Below the pieces are notes generated by a model. It made no database searches and was not told the DNA's origin. It saw only the letters and a program-made list of their open reading frames with translations. From Chitinophagaceae bacterium (GTDB taxonomy: Bacteria > Bacteroidota > Bacteroidia > Chitinophagales > Chitinophagaceae): a DNA stretch of 25,134 nucleotides. Made by a program: the position numbers and the translations under genes. Position 1 is the first letter of the stretch, and each line of letters opens with the position of its first letter. Location of the stretch: positions 1-25,134 of the forward strand of contig CANKNL010000011.1 of assembly GCA_947483345.1 (NCBI GenBank), in the 5' to 3' direction. Positions 1-6,757 of the stretch are shown here, piece by piece.

Positions 1-1
1 T

Positions 2-1243
2 AAATCAGGTGGTTTATCTTTTGTATTCAGCGATTTGATCAGAAATGCGGTTCCTTTTATCAGCTATGGTAAAATCAGAGGTTCTATAGGTCAGTTATTA
101 AATACATTAGGTATTGGTCAGTTAAATTCTTTATATACTATCGGAACGCAGCAAAATAATGGCAACATTCTTACTTCTGTTCCAAACAACCTGGTTGACC
201 CTGCATTACAGGGTGCTACCAATGTTGAAAAAGAATTTGGATTGGAAATGCGTTTCATGAAAAACAGGTTTGGGTTTAATGTTACCTATTGGGACAGAAC
301 TAATAAAGACTTTCCGGTTAACGTAACAGTACCAGCACAAACAGGATATACAACAATATCTAAAAATGCAGGTGAAATTGCCAAAAAGGGATGGGATGTA
401 ACGGCTTTTGTTAAGCCTGTACAATCTAAAAACTTTGATTGGGATATTTCTGCAAGCTGGGGATATTTAACCAAGAATGAAGTGGTTTCAATCTTTGGTG
501 ATATCAAAAGATTGAACTTATCAACAGGTGCTTTTTCAACTTCTTCTTCAGCTTATGCTGTAAATGAAATTGGACAACCTTGGGGCCAAATGTTTGGAGG
601 CGGTATTAAAAAAGGTGCAGATGGCGTAACTCCAGAATTAACCGGTGCCGGTTTATTTATCCGTGAAGCAGATACCAAATTCGGTAGCGTATTACCACAA
701 TATACCGGTGGTGTTCAAAATACTTTCAACCTGTTTAAGAATTTTACGATCAATATTAATATCGATTATTCTTATGGCGGTAAATTCTTCTCTTTATCAG
801 ATTTCTGGGGAACGTTCTCTGGTTTAACTGCCCGTACAGCCGAGCTGAACGATCGTGGTATTCCTTTGCGTGACCCGGTTGCTGATGGTGGTGGTGTACA
901 CGTATTTGGTGTAGACGGTACCGGTAAAGCAGTTGATTACTATGTAGATGGTCAAACTTATTTCCATCAGTTTAGAAACAACAGTATTTCAGAAAATAGT
1001 GTCTATGATTTAACTTTTGTTAAATTAAGAGAGTTAAGTATCGGGTACAAAATTCCTGTTGAAAAATTAGGAATTGGTAAATATGTGAAAACTGCAATCT
1101 TCTCTGTAGTATCACGTAACCCTTGGTTAATTTATACTAAAACTAAAGGATTTGATCCTTCTGAGATCAGTAACCCTTATGGTGAAGATGGTCAGTTGCC
1201 AGGCACTAGGTCAGTTGGTGTTAACTTAAAACTTGGTTTCTAA
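2..1243 (+). CDS. SusC/RagA-family TonB-linked outer membrane transporter, C-terminal part (5' truncated by window)
   Basis: The frame is open from base 2 and ends with TAA at 1241-1243, giving about 413 residues with no start inside the window, so this is the C-terminal part of a protein normally near 1000 residues. The visible part has alternating amphipathic beta-strands and loops of a TonB-dependent barrel. It includes the segments ITYWDR-like 'VTYWDRTNKDF', 'NIDYSYGGKFFS', 'VYDLTFVKLRELSIGYKIP' and 'SRNPWLIYTKTKGFDPSE', which are typical of the last strands of SusC/RagA proteins. It ends in 'VNLKLGF', whose terminal Phe suits recognition by the barrel-assembly machinery. A SusD-like gene starts 28 bases downstream, the usual SusC-SusD order. 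Family role: energy-dependent import of oligosaccharides or other oligomers across the outer membrane. The substrate cannot be told from here. Confidence 0.93.
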   Translation, partial: KSGGLSFVFSDLIRNAVPFISYGKIRGSIGQLLNTLGIGQLNSLYTIGTQQNNGNILTSVPNNLVDPALQGATNVEKEFGLEMRFMKNRFGFNVTYWDRTNKDFPVNVTVPAQTGYTTISKNAGEIAKKGWDVTAFVKPVQSKNFDWDISASWGYLTKNEVVSIFGDIKRLNLSTGAFSTSSSAYAVNEIGQPWGQMFGGGIKKGADGVTPELTGAGLFIREADTKFGSVLPQYTGGVQNTFNLFKNFTININIDYSYGGKFFSLSDFWGTFSGLTARTAELNDRGIPLRDPVADGGGVHVFGVDGTGKAVDYYVDGQTYFHQFRNNSISENSVYDLTFVKLRELSIGYKIPVEKLGIGKYVKTAIFSVVSRNPWLIYTKTKGFDPSEISNPYGEDGQLPGTRSVGVNLKLGF

Positions 1244-1271
1244 ACTTTAATCAACTAAAAACTTAAAAAAA

Positions 1272-2804
1272 ATGAAAAATAGATTAATAAAAAAATTCGC
1301 AGCTGCTGCCCTTATCACTTCGGTGATACTGGGTGCAGGATGTGCAAAAATTGACCAGTTTGGTGATACCAACTTAAATCCCAATGGAATCAGTAACCCT
1401 GTTCCATCTGCATTGCTAACAAACGTGCTTTCGCAAATGGGTGGTTTTGCAGCTAATTTAAGAAGAGCGGTTTATGCTCAGTATATTTCTGAGAACCAAT
1501 ACACCGAAACCGGTTTATATGCATTACCATTATTGGAAATGGGCGGTACTTATTCCGGTCCGTTACAGGACATGCAAACGGTTATTGATTATAATTCTGA
1601 TCCAAAAACAGCAGGTACTGCAGCTGCTTACGGTTCAAATGCCAATCAGATTGGTATTGCCAAGATTGTAAAAGCCTATATTTATTGGACAGTAACCGAT
1701 GCTTGGGGTGATGTACCCTACAGTGAGGCTTTAAAAGGCGCTTCTAATTTATTGCCTAAATATGATAGGCAGGAAGATGTTTACTTTGGAATAATTAAGG
1801 AATGTAAGGAAGCGGTTGCCGGTTTTGATAACGGCGGTTTAATCAGAGGTGATATATTATACGGTGGTGATATTGCAAAATGGAAAAAATTAGGTAACAG
1901 TTTGCGGATGTTAATGGCCATGCGCTTAACCAATAAATATCCTGCAGCAGGCGGTAAGGCCGCAATTGAATTTGCTGATGCTTACAATGATGTAGCCAAT
2001 GGACATATTACCAGTAATACTGATAATGCAACATTACAATATCCAGGCGGAGCATTTCAAAATCCATGGTATTTAACCTATCAAACACGTGATGACTATG
2101 CGTCTAGCAAAACTTTAGGCGATGTGTTAACCGGTTTTGGTGATACCCGTTCTACTGTTTTTGGTACCAATAACACCATGTTCCCTTATGGTTTAACCAG
2201 GGATTTGGCCATTGCTTTTGGAAACAGTGTTGGAAATGCACAATCCAGAGTATTGGCAGTTAGTCAAAGAAATGATAACTCTCCTGTAGTTGTTATTCCT
2301 GCGTCTATTGTATTATTAGCTAGAGCAGAAGCAAAAGAAAGAGGCTGGGTAGCAGGTGGTTCTGCTGGTGCACAGGCAGATTATAATGCAGGTATTGCGG
2401 CTTCATTTGCACAATGGGGTGTGGCTATGCCGGGTACTTATTTAACCGGTGCTGATTATAATACCTCTCCCGGTATTGTTTCAAGTATTGGAGCTGGTAC
2501 TGCACCTTATGATAATTTCAGGGCACTTAGTAATAATGTTCAGGATGCAGCTACACCAGACAAACTGTCTCGTATTGCATTACAGCGCTGGATCGCTTCT
2601 TTCCCTAACGGAAACGAAGGATGGGCTGAGCAAAGAAGAACCGGTGTACCAAACTTAAAAACAACTAGGTTTGCTACAGGGCTTTTTGTAAACCGCTATG
2701 TTTACGGCAGTAATGATTATGGCCTTAACAATGCTAACACAGTTGCTGCTGCTGCTGCAATTGGTGGTGATTTACAGCAAACTAAAGTTTGGTGGGATAA
2801 TTAA
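1272..2804 (+). CDS. SusD/RagB-like surface lipoprotein (SusD-like type 2)
   Basis: The 510-residue protein begins with a lipoprotein signal: basic residues 2-8, a hydrophobic stretch, then a lipobox LGAGC with the acylated cysteine at residue 24. The mature part is the alpha-helical TPR-like fold of SusD proteins. Recognisable pieces are 'IVKAYIYWTVTDAWGDVPYSEAL', 'LPKYDRQEDVYFGI', 'WKKLGNSLRMLMAMRLTN' and the C-terminal 'RIALQRWIASFPNGNEGWAEQRRTG'. This matches the SusD-like_2 subgroup rather than the classical starch-binding SusD. It sits 28 bases after the SusC-like gene, so the two are very likely cotranscribed and form a transporter-lid complex at the cell surface. A run of GCT codons near 2744-2760 encodes an alanine tract close to the C-terminus. 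Substrate unknown. Confidence 0.92.
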   Translation: MKNRLIKKFAAAALITSVILGAGCAKIDQFGDTNLNPNGISNPVPSALLTNVLSQMGGFAANLRRAVYAQYISENQYTETGLYALPLLEMGGTYSGPLQDMQTVIDYNSDPKTAGTAAAYGSNANQIGIAKIVKAYIYWTVTDAWGDVPYSEALKGASNLLPKYDRQEDVYFGIIKECKEAVAGFDNGGLIRGDILYGGDIAKWKKLGNSLRMLMAMRLTNKYPAAGGKAAIEFADAYNDVANGHITSNTDNATLQYPGGAFQNPWYLTYQTRDDYASSKTLGDVLTGFGDTRSTVFGTNNTMFPYGLTRDLAIAFGNSVGNAQSRVLAVSQRNDNSPVVVIPASIVLLARAEAKERGWVAGGSAGAQADYNAGIAASFAQWGVAMPGTYLTGADYNTSPGIVSSIGAGTAPYDNFRALSNNVQDAATPDKLSRIALQRWIASFPNGNEGWAEQRRTGVPNLKTTRFATGLFVNRYVYGSNDYGLNNANTVAAAAAIGGDLQQTKVWWDN

Positions 2805-2815
2805 TAAGAAATTTT

Positions 2816-2850
2816 AAACCATCCCGTTTTAGTAACGGGATGGTTTATTC
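2816..2850 (+). terminator. Stem-loop after the SusD-like gene (weak terminator or processing hairpin)
   Basis: A perfect 13-bp inverted repeat, 2816-2828 (AAACCATCCCGTT) against 2834-2846, with a 5-base loop. The following tract is only TTTATTC, so termination may be partial. This would lower expression of the downstream lipoprotein gene relative to SusC/SusD while still allowing cotranscription. Confidence 0.6.
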
Positions 2851-2885
2851 ATTGAATTTCGTAAACAACAAAAAAATTACTTAAT

Positions 2886-3941
2886 ATGAAATATTTAAAC
2901 CTTACAAAGAGCCTTGCATTTATAGCATGTGTTTCTTTGGCATTTACAGCTTGTGACAAAGCTAAAGTATCTACGCCAATGGGCGATGCCGGACAAACCC
3001 TGGTTAAATTACTGGGTGGTGGTACGCCAGCCGGTTTAGAAAAAAAGCCGGTAGATTTTGTTGCAACACCAACTAAATTATTAGTTGTTGAATTACGCAG
3101 AGATGTACCTAACGAAACCGAATTGAACAAAACCATGATCGTTACTGTAAAAGACGATCTGGCTGCTGTTACTGCTGCAAATCCGGCTTATATTCAATTA
3201 CCTCCATCTTGGTTTACGGTACAAACCGATGCGGTTAAAGTTGGTGGTCAAGGTGGTACCTGGACTTTTACTTTTAAGCCGGGAGAATATTCTAAAGAAC
3301 TTTATGTAACCATTCCTGATGCCACTTTGTTAAATCCAAGCTCATTATACGGAATAGGATTTACTATTTTAACGGCAGATGCGGCCGGCAAAATTTCAAC
3401 TCAAAAATCTAAGGTTATTGAAATTGGTGCAAAAAATGATTGGGATGGTATTTATTCTAATCTGGTTACAGGTACTTTCTTAGATGTTACTAATGCTGCT
3501 TTTTTGCATTATGGATCAGATCAGGAATATGCTTTGGTAACAGCAGGTGCAAGTACTTGTGTAGTTAGTAATAATGATCTTAACACAGGCTATCCCGGAT
3601 ATCTTTTCTTAAACGGTGCTGCAGGAACCTACTTTGGTTCTTATGGTTTAGTTATCACTTTTAATCCCGCTACAGGCGCAATAAGCGATTTGCATAATTA
3701 CTACGGCCATCCGGGTTTTGCTGCTACAGGTGGCGGAGATCCTAATACAGGAACCGGTGCTCCATTGTATGCTGCAAGCAATACACGTAGGGCAGTTTTA
3801 GATCCATCAGGGGTTAATGCTGTACAGGGTAATAAAGATATTTTAATCAAACATTGGTTAGTACAACCAAGTGTTATTCCAGCTGCACCAAGCATTCGTT
3901 GTTATTTTGACGAGCGTTGGAAATATGTTAGTGCAAGATAA
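2886..3941 (+). CDS. DUF1735-type (BT_3987-like N-terminal) surface lipoprotein
   Basis: The 351-residue protein has a lipoprotein signal with the acylated Cys at residue 23 (AFTAC). Residues about 50-180 fit the beta-rich DUF1735 domain: 'LVVELRRDVPNETELNKTM', 'VTVKDDLAAV', 'YIQLPPSWFTV', then 'TFKPGEYSKELYVTIPD' and 'LYGIGFTILTADAAGKIS'. The C-terminal half starts with 'NDWDGIYS' and ends 'IRCYFDERWKYVSAR', a layout often seen in third genes of SusCD loci in this phylum. These proteins are thought to be surface glycan- or protein-binding accessories. It lies 81 bases after the SusD-like gene across a hairpin and is followed by a strong terminator. No glycoside hydrolase, sulfatase or peptidase is present in the window to reveal the substrate. 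Confidence 0.75.
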   Translation: MKYLNLTKSLAFIACVSLAFTACDKAKVSTPMGDAGQTLVKLLGGGTPAGLEKKPVDFVATPTKLLVVELRRDVPNETELNKTMIVTVKDDLAAVTAANPAYIQLPPSWFTVQTDAVKVGGQGGTWTFTFKPGEYSKELYVTIPDATLLNPSSLYGIGFTILTADAAGKISTQKSKVIEIGAKNDWDGIYSNLVTGTFLDVTNAAFLHYGSDQEYALVTAGASTCVVSNNDLNTGYPGYLFLNGAAGTYFGSYGLVITFNPATGAISDLHNYYGHPGFAATGGGDPNTGTGAPLYAASNTRRAVLDPSGVNAVQGNKDILIKHWLVQPSVIPAAPSIRCYFDERWKYVSAR

Positions 3942-3964
3942 ATTGCTTATTCAAATACTTTTTT

Positions 3965-3997
3965 ACAAAGAGCTCCAAAATGGAGCTCTTTGTTTTT
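3965..3997 (+). terminator. Rho-independent terminator ending the SusCD-lipoprotein operon
   Basis: A perfect 13-bp stem, 3965-3977 (ACAAAGAGCTCCA) against 3981-3993, with a 3-base AAA loop, followed by TTTT. The last bases of the T tract are also the first bases of a -7 promoter box for the next gene. Confidence 0.85.
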
Positions 3998-4004
3998 ATC
4001 TTTG
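3997..4004 (+). promoter_or_regulatory. Bacteroidota -7 box (TATCTTTG) for the DUF3467 gene
   Basis: TATCTTTG is an exact match to the Bacteroidota -7 consensus TAnnTTTG, 13 bases before the ATG at 4018. No clear TTTG -33 element is seen at the usual spacing, because that stretch is the terminator hairpin. A transcript would have a very short leader. Confidence 0.55.
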
Positions 4005-4017
4005 TAAAAAATAATCA

Positions 4018-4332
4018 ATGAGCAATCTACCCGAACAGCCAAACCAGATCAATATAGAGATTTCTGAAGAAGTTTCAGAAGGGGCCTATGCCAACCTGGC
4101 CATTATTACACACAGTCATGCCGAGTTTGTAATTGATTTTGTAAATGTGATGCCCGGTACACCTAAGAGTAAAGTTAAAAGCCGTATTATTTTAACCCCC
4201 TTTCATGCCAAACGATTTATGAAGGCCATGGTTGATAATGTGAAAAAATTTGAAGCCACCAATGGCACCATTCAGGATATAGAAGCAGTTGAAATACCAT
4301 TTAATTTTGGCGGGCCAACGGCGCAGGCTTAG
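4018..4332 (+). CDS. DUF3467 family protein
   Basis: A small acidic cytoplasmic protein of 104 residues without signal peptide or membrane segment. The pattern 'GAYANLAIITHSHAEFVIDFVNVMPG', followed by 'KVKSRIILTPFHAKRFMKAMVDNVKKFE', is characteristic of DUF3467, a short widespread bacterial family of unknown function. It has its own -7 box overlapping the preceding terminator, so it is probably monocistronic. Its stop codon TAG at 4330-4332 lies inside the TAGAAT direct repeat that borders the repeat-flanked cassette downstream. No function is proposed. Confidence 0.85.
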   Translation: MSNLPEQPNQINIEISEEVSEGAYANLAIITHSHAEFVIDFVNVMPGTPKSKVKSRIILTPFHAKRFMKAMVDNVKKFEATNGTIQDIEAVEIPFNFGGPTAQA

Positions 4333-4335
4333 AAT

Positions 4336-4427
4336 TAGTCGGGAGTATTGAGTTTGGAGGCGGGAGATTGGAGGCGGGAGATTTGAGTCGGGAGGCTTGA
4401 GTCAGGAGTTTGGAGTCGGGAGTCTGG
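4336..4427 (+). repeat. Left array of GGAGGCGGGAG / GAGTCGGGAG units
   Basis: About six degenerate units of 13-15 bases: TAGTCGGGAGTATT (4336), GGAGGCGGGAGATT (4356), GGAGGCGGGAG again (4370), GAGTCGGGAGGCTT (4385), GAGTCAGGAGTTT (4399) and GGAGTCGGGAGTCT (4412). Two copies carry the exact 11-mer GGAGGCGGGAG, 14 bases apart. The array is complementary to the right array at 4824-4917. Confidence 0.85.
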
Positions 4428-4430
4428 AAA

Positions 4431-4799
4431 TCAACTGAATTTATCAGGGTTATTAATCATGTACCAAATTAATTTTCCTACTTCATCGTTTTTTGTTGTG
4501 AGGAGATTGTATTCTTCTGATGTTATGTATTTGCAATCATGAGAGAAATCTAACCACACCTGTGTTTCTGCATTCTCAGTCTCGCAGTCATTCAATTTGC
4601 TAATAAAATAATCTTTATATCGCCTCCTTCGGTAGGCCTCCACCAAATTGGTACAAACAGATCTGGATGATCTTCTTAGCTGATTAGTTAAAGAATATTT
4701 TTCTTCCGGAGGAAATTGTTTAGAGAGCATAAAAATTTCCATGGCCAATTCATATCCCTTTTTAAAAGCCAGCCAATCTTTATAATACCCCATGTCCAT
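4431..4799 (-). CDS. Four-helix-bundle protein of the 23S rRNA intervening-sequence (S23/IVP) family
   Basis: From the ATG at 4799 the protein has 122 residues, the normal family length, and reads MDMGYYKDWLAFKKGYELAM.... Family hallmarks are the opening 'YKDWLAFKKGYELAMEIF', then 'FPPEEKYSLTNQLRRSSRSV' with 'CTNLVEAYRRRRYKDYF', then 'CETENAETQVWLDFSHDC' and a long final helix. Relatives were first seen inside intervening sequences of bacterial 23S rRNA genes. They form a pentameric basic four-helix bundle related to Avd of diversity-generating retroelements. Free-standing copies like this one are common and their role is not established. An in-frame upstream ATG at 4976 was rejected: the extra 59 residues translate the GC-rich repeat array and overlap radC. 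The gene is codirectional with radC and starts 116 bases after its stop. Confidence 0.88.
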   Translation of the reverse strand: MDMGYYKDWLAFKKGYELAMEIFMLSKQFPPEEKYSLTNQLRRSSRSVCTNLVEAYRRRRYKDYFISKLNDCETENAETQVWLDFSHDCKYITSEEYNLLTTKNDEVGKLIWYMINNPDKFS

Positions 4800-4823
4800 T
4801 TTTTTAAAATTAATTTTAATATT

Positions 4824-4917
4824 CCCCTTCCGCTCTCCGGCCTCCCGCCTCCCACCTCCCGCCTCAATGATCCCTCCTCCTAACTCCCGCCTCCCGCCTC
4901 CTAACTCCCGCCTCCTA
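4824..4917 (-). repeat. Right array of GGAGGCGGGAG units, inverted relative to the left array
   Basis: On the plus strand the exact 11-mer CTCCCGCCTCC occurs at 4842-4852, 4884-4894, 4891-4901 (sharing bases with the previous copy) and 4905-4915, with a near copy at 4856-4866. Spacing is in steps of 7 or 14. Read on the minus strand it gives GGAGGCGGGAG units that begin right at the radC stop codon. It is much richer in G and C than its surroundings. Confidence 0.85.
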
Positions 4918-5616
4918 TAGAATCCCCTCATCAGCAAAACTGTAAAACCCTTCCTCACTAACAATGATGTGATCAATGACCTTAATGTCGAAATAGCTCG
5001 CTGCTTCTTTAATTTTTTTAGTTAGTTCTTCATCGGCTCTGCTCGGTTGTAAATTACCCGATGGATGATTATGGCATAATACAATGGAAGTGGCATCTTC
5101 TTCAAGTGCTTTTTTTAAAATTAACCTGGGGTCGGCAACAGTACCGGTTATGCCTCCCCGGCTAATGATTTCGAAATGATTTATTTTGTTTGCCCGGTTT
5201 AAAAAAACCACCGCAAAAACTTCGTAATTATAGTCTTTTAAAGTGGCTTGTAAATAAGTGGCAATATCTCTGCTCGATTTAATAATCGGTTTTTCCAGTG
5301 CTGCTGAAGCATGCCGCCTTCGGCCCAATTCAAGTGCAGCGGCAATAATGATAGATTTTGCTTGTCCAATGCCTGTTACCTGTTTAAAATCAGTTAAAGA
5401 TAATTTCCCAAGCTCATTTAAATTATCGTGCCCCAGTTTTAAAATTTCTTTTGCTAACTCTACCGCACTTTTGTTCTTACTGCCATTATTTAGTAAAATG
5501 GCGAGCAATTCCGAATTACTTAGCGCGGCAGCCCCTTTGGCAAGTAATTTCTCCCGCGGACGGTCATCAATAGCCCAGTTTTTGATAGATGTGGATGGCT
5601 TGTTGACATTTTCCAT
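4915..5616 (-). CDS. radC: RadC family JAB/MPN-domain protein
   Basis: The 233-residue protein has the full RadC layout. The N-terminal region 'WAIDDRPREKLLAKGAAALSNSELLAILL' is followed by a helix-hairpin-helix-like segment at about 72-91 (LTDFKQVTGIGQAKS) and a C-terminal JAB/MPN domain. The metal-binding signature is His182-x-His184 with Asp195 (HNHPSGNLQPSRAD). RadC was once linked to DNA repair, but that role in E. coli has been withdrawn and its biochemical activity is unknown. Length and the C-terminal 'FYSFADEGIL' agree with intact homologues. Its TAG stop (4917-4915) lies at the very edge of the inverted repeat array. It is divergent from prs with 78 bases between the start codons. 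Confidence 0.93.
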   Translation of the reverse strand: MENVNKPSTSIKNWAIDDRPREKLLAKGAAALSNSELLAILLNNGSKNKSAVELAKEILKLGHDNLNELGKLSLTDFKQVTGIGQAKSIIIAAALELGRRRHASAALEKPIIKSSRDIATYLQATLKDYNYEVFAVVFLNRANKINHFEIISRGGITGTVADPRLILKKALEEDATSIVLCHNHPSGNLQPSRADEELTKKIKEAASYFDIKVIDHIIVSEEGFYSFADEGIL

Positions 5617-5694
5617 TGTAACAATATTAAATCATGTAAACTAAATGATACTTTCGCATAATTATATCTTTCACTTATCTCAATTTAAATTGAT

Positions 5695-6648
5695 ATGGAA
5701 TCAAAAGCAAAAATATTTTCAGGAACAGGATCGCAATATTTAGCCGAAAAAATTGCCAAAAAATTTGGCGAACCTCTGGGCAAAGTAAACATTCAGCGAT
5801 TTAGTGATGGTGAAATTTATGTTGAATTTAAAGAAAGCATCAGGGGGCGTTTTGTTTTTTTAATTCAGAGTACGTATTCGCCTTCCGATAATCTGATGGA
5901 ATTATTGCTCATGATTGATGCGGCAAAACGGGCATCTGCTTATAAGGTCATTGCGGTGATACCTTATTATGGTTTAGCCAGGCAAGATCGGAAAGACAGA
6001 CCACGCGTTGCCATTGGATCTAAACTGGTTGCTAATATGCTTACTGCGGCAGGAGCCGACCGGGTTATTACCATGGACCTGCATGCCCCACAAATACAAG
6101 GGTTTTTTGATATACCGGTTGATCATTTGGAATCTTCAGCCATTTTTATACCTTATATCGAGAATTTAAAACTGGCCAATTTAACTTTTGCTGCACCAGA
6201 TGTAGGCAGTGCCAACCGTATTCGTGAAATAGCCTCCTATTTTGAATGCGAAATGGTGATTTGCGATAAACACCGTAAACGTGCCAATGAAATTGCCAGT
6301 ATGGTTGTCATTGGAGACGTAACAGGCAGAGATGTTGTTTTAATTGATGACATATGTGATACCGGTGGTACTTTAGTTAAAAGTGCTGCATTAATGATAG
6401 AGAAAGGTGCGAAAAGTGTAAGAGCTTTATGTACTCACCCGGTATTAAGTGGTAATGCTTATACAAATATCGCAAACAGTGTTTTGGATGAATTGGTAGT
6501 GTGTGATACAATTCCGTTAAGAGGAGAATGTAGTAAGATAAAAGTACTTTCTACCGATGAATTATTTGCAATTACCATACGTAATGCCTTTGAAAATAAG
6601 AGTATTAATAGTTTGTTTATCAGAAGCAGGATGGCGAATAAGAAGTAG
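5695..6648 (+). CDS. prs: Ribose-phosphate pyrophosphokinase (PRPP synthetase)
   Basis: Makes phosphoribosyl pyrophosphate from ribose 5-phosphate and ATP, the precursor of purine, pyrimidine, NAD, histidine and tryptophan synthesis, in the cytoplasm. The 317 residues match the usual 310-320. Visible motifs are the catalytic flexible-loop segment 'YYGLARQDRKDR' (91-102), 'MDLHAPQIQGFFDIPVDHL' with His130 (127-145), 'DKHRKRAN' (191-198) and the PRPP-binding loop VVLIDDICDTGGTL (214-227). The ctc/L25 gene follows 109 bases later, a common arrangement in bacteria, but here a palindrome and a promoter box lie between them. Upstream TATCTTTC (5665-5672) resembles a -7 box. Confidence 0.97.
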   Translation: MESKAKIFSGTGSQYLAEKIAKKFGEPLGKVNIQRFSDGEIYVEFKESIRGRFVFLIQSTYSPSDNLMELLLMIDAAKRASAYKVIAVIPYYGLARQDRKDRPRVAIGSKLVANMLTAAGADRVITMDLHAPQIQGFFDIPVDHLESSAIFIPYIENLKLANLTFAAPDVGSANRIREIASYFECEMVICDKHRKRANEIASMVVIGDVTGRDVVLIDDICDTGGTLVKSAALMIEKGAKSVRALCTHPVLSGNAYTNIANSVLDELVVCDTIPLRGECSKIKVLSTDELFAITIRNAFENKSINSLFIRSRMANKK

Positions 6649-6652
6649 TTTA

Positions 6653-6717
6653 TAGTCCTTAGTTCATAGTTCGGAGTTGTAACAAACTATGAACTCATGA
6701 CTATGAATTATGGACTA
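6653..6717. repeat. Imperfect palindrome between prs and ctc
   Basis: A perfect 11-bp inverted repeat, AGTTCATAGTT (6661-6671) and AACTATGAACT (6685-6695), with a 13-base loop, lies inside an outer pair TAGTCC (6653-6658) and GGACTA (6712-6717). The right arm also carries a direct repeat of ACTATGAA. No T tract follows on the plus strand, so it is not a standard terminator. It resembles dispersed short palindromic repeats. Confidence 0.7.
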
Positions 6718-6724
6718 AAATCCC

Positions 6725-6732
6725 TACCTTTG
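6725..6732 (+). promoter_or_regulatory. Bacteroidota -7 box (TACCTTTG) for ctc/L25
   Basis: An exact TAnnTTTG match 25 bases before the ATG at 6758, directly after the palindrome. No TTTG at canonical -33 spacing; the region at that distance is the right arm of the palindrome. Confidence 0.55.
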
Positions 6733-6757
6733 CGCCTCATAAAAAATATATCATACA

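Larger units (their letters stand above)
4330..4923. mobile_element. Candidate non-autonomous cassette: four-helix-bundle gene between inverted GGAGGCGGGAG arrays, bordered by TAGAAT direct repeats
   Basis: The direct repeat TAGAAT is at 4330-4335 and 4918-4923. Immediately inside, both ends read inward as TAG...CGGGAG (4336-4345 on the plus strand, 4917 back to 4905 on the minus strand). Each end continues as an array of 14- or 7-base GGAGGCGGGAG-like units. Between the arrays is one gene for a 23S rRNA intervening-sequence-type protein. Seen directly: the repeats, their inverted orientation and the 6-bp flanking duplication. Inferred: that this is or was a mobile unit. No transposase or integrase is encoded, so movement would need a helper. 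Chance or slippage-derived repeats remain possible. Confidence 0.5.

Noticed and set aside
2744..2760. GCT-type microsatellite near the end of the SusD-like gene as a phase-variation site
   Set aside because: Only a few triplet repeats; changes in copy number would keep the frame and only alter an alanine run.
2849..3136. 95-codon minus-strand frame opposite the DUF1735 lipoprotein start
   Set aside because: Covers the signal peptide coding region of a well-supported gene; no family pattern.
4336..4917. CRISPR-like array
   Set aside because: The repeats are short, degenerate, overlap each other and have no unique spacers of constant length; no cas genes.
4431..4976. Longer version of the four-helix-bundle gene starting at 4976
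   Set aside because: The extra 59 residues translate the repeat array (RRELGGG-type sequence) and overlap the end of radC; the family domain begins right after the ATG at 4799.
5258..5644. 128-codon plus-strand frame opposite radC
   Set aside because: Fully antisense to the conserved RadC frame; composition typical of a shadow.
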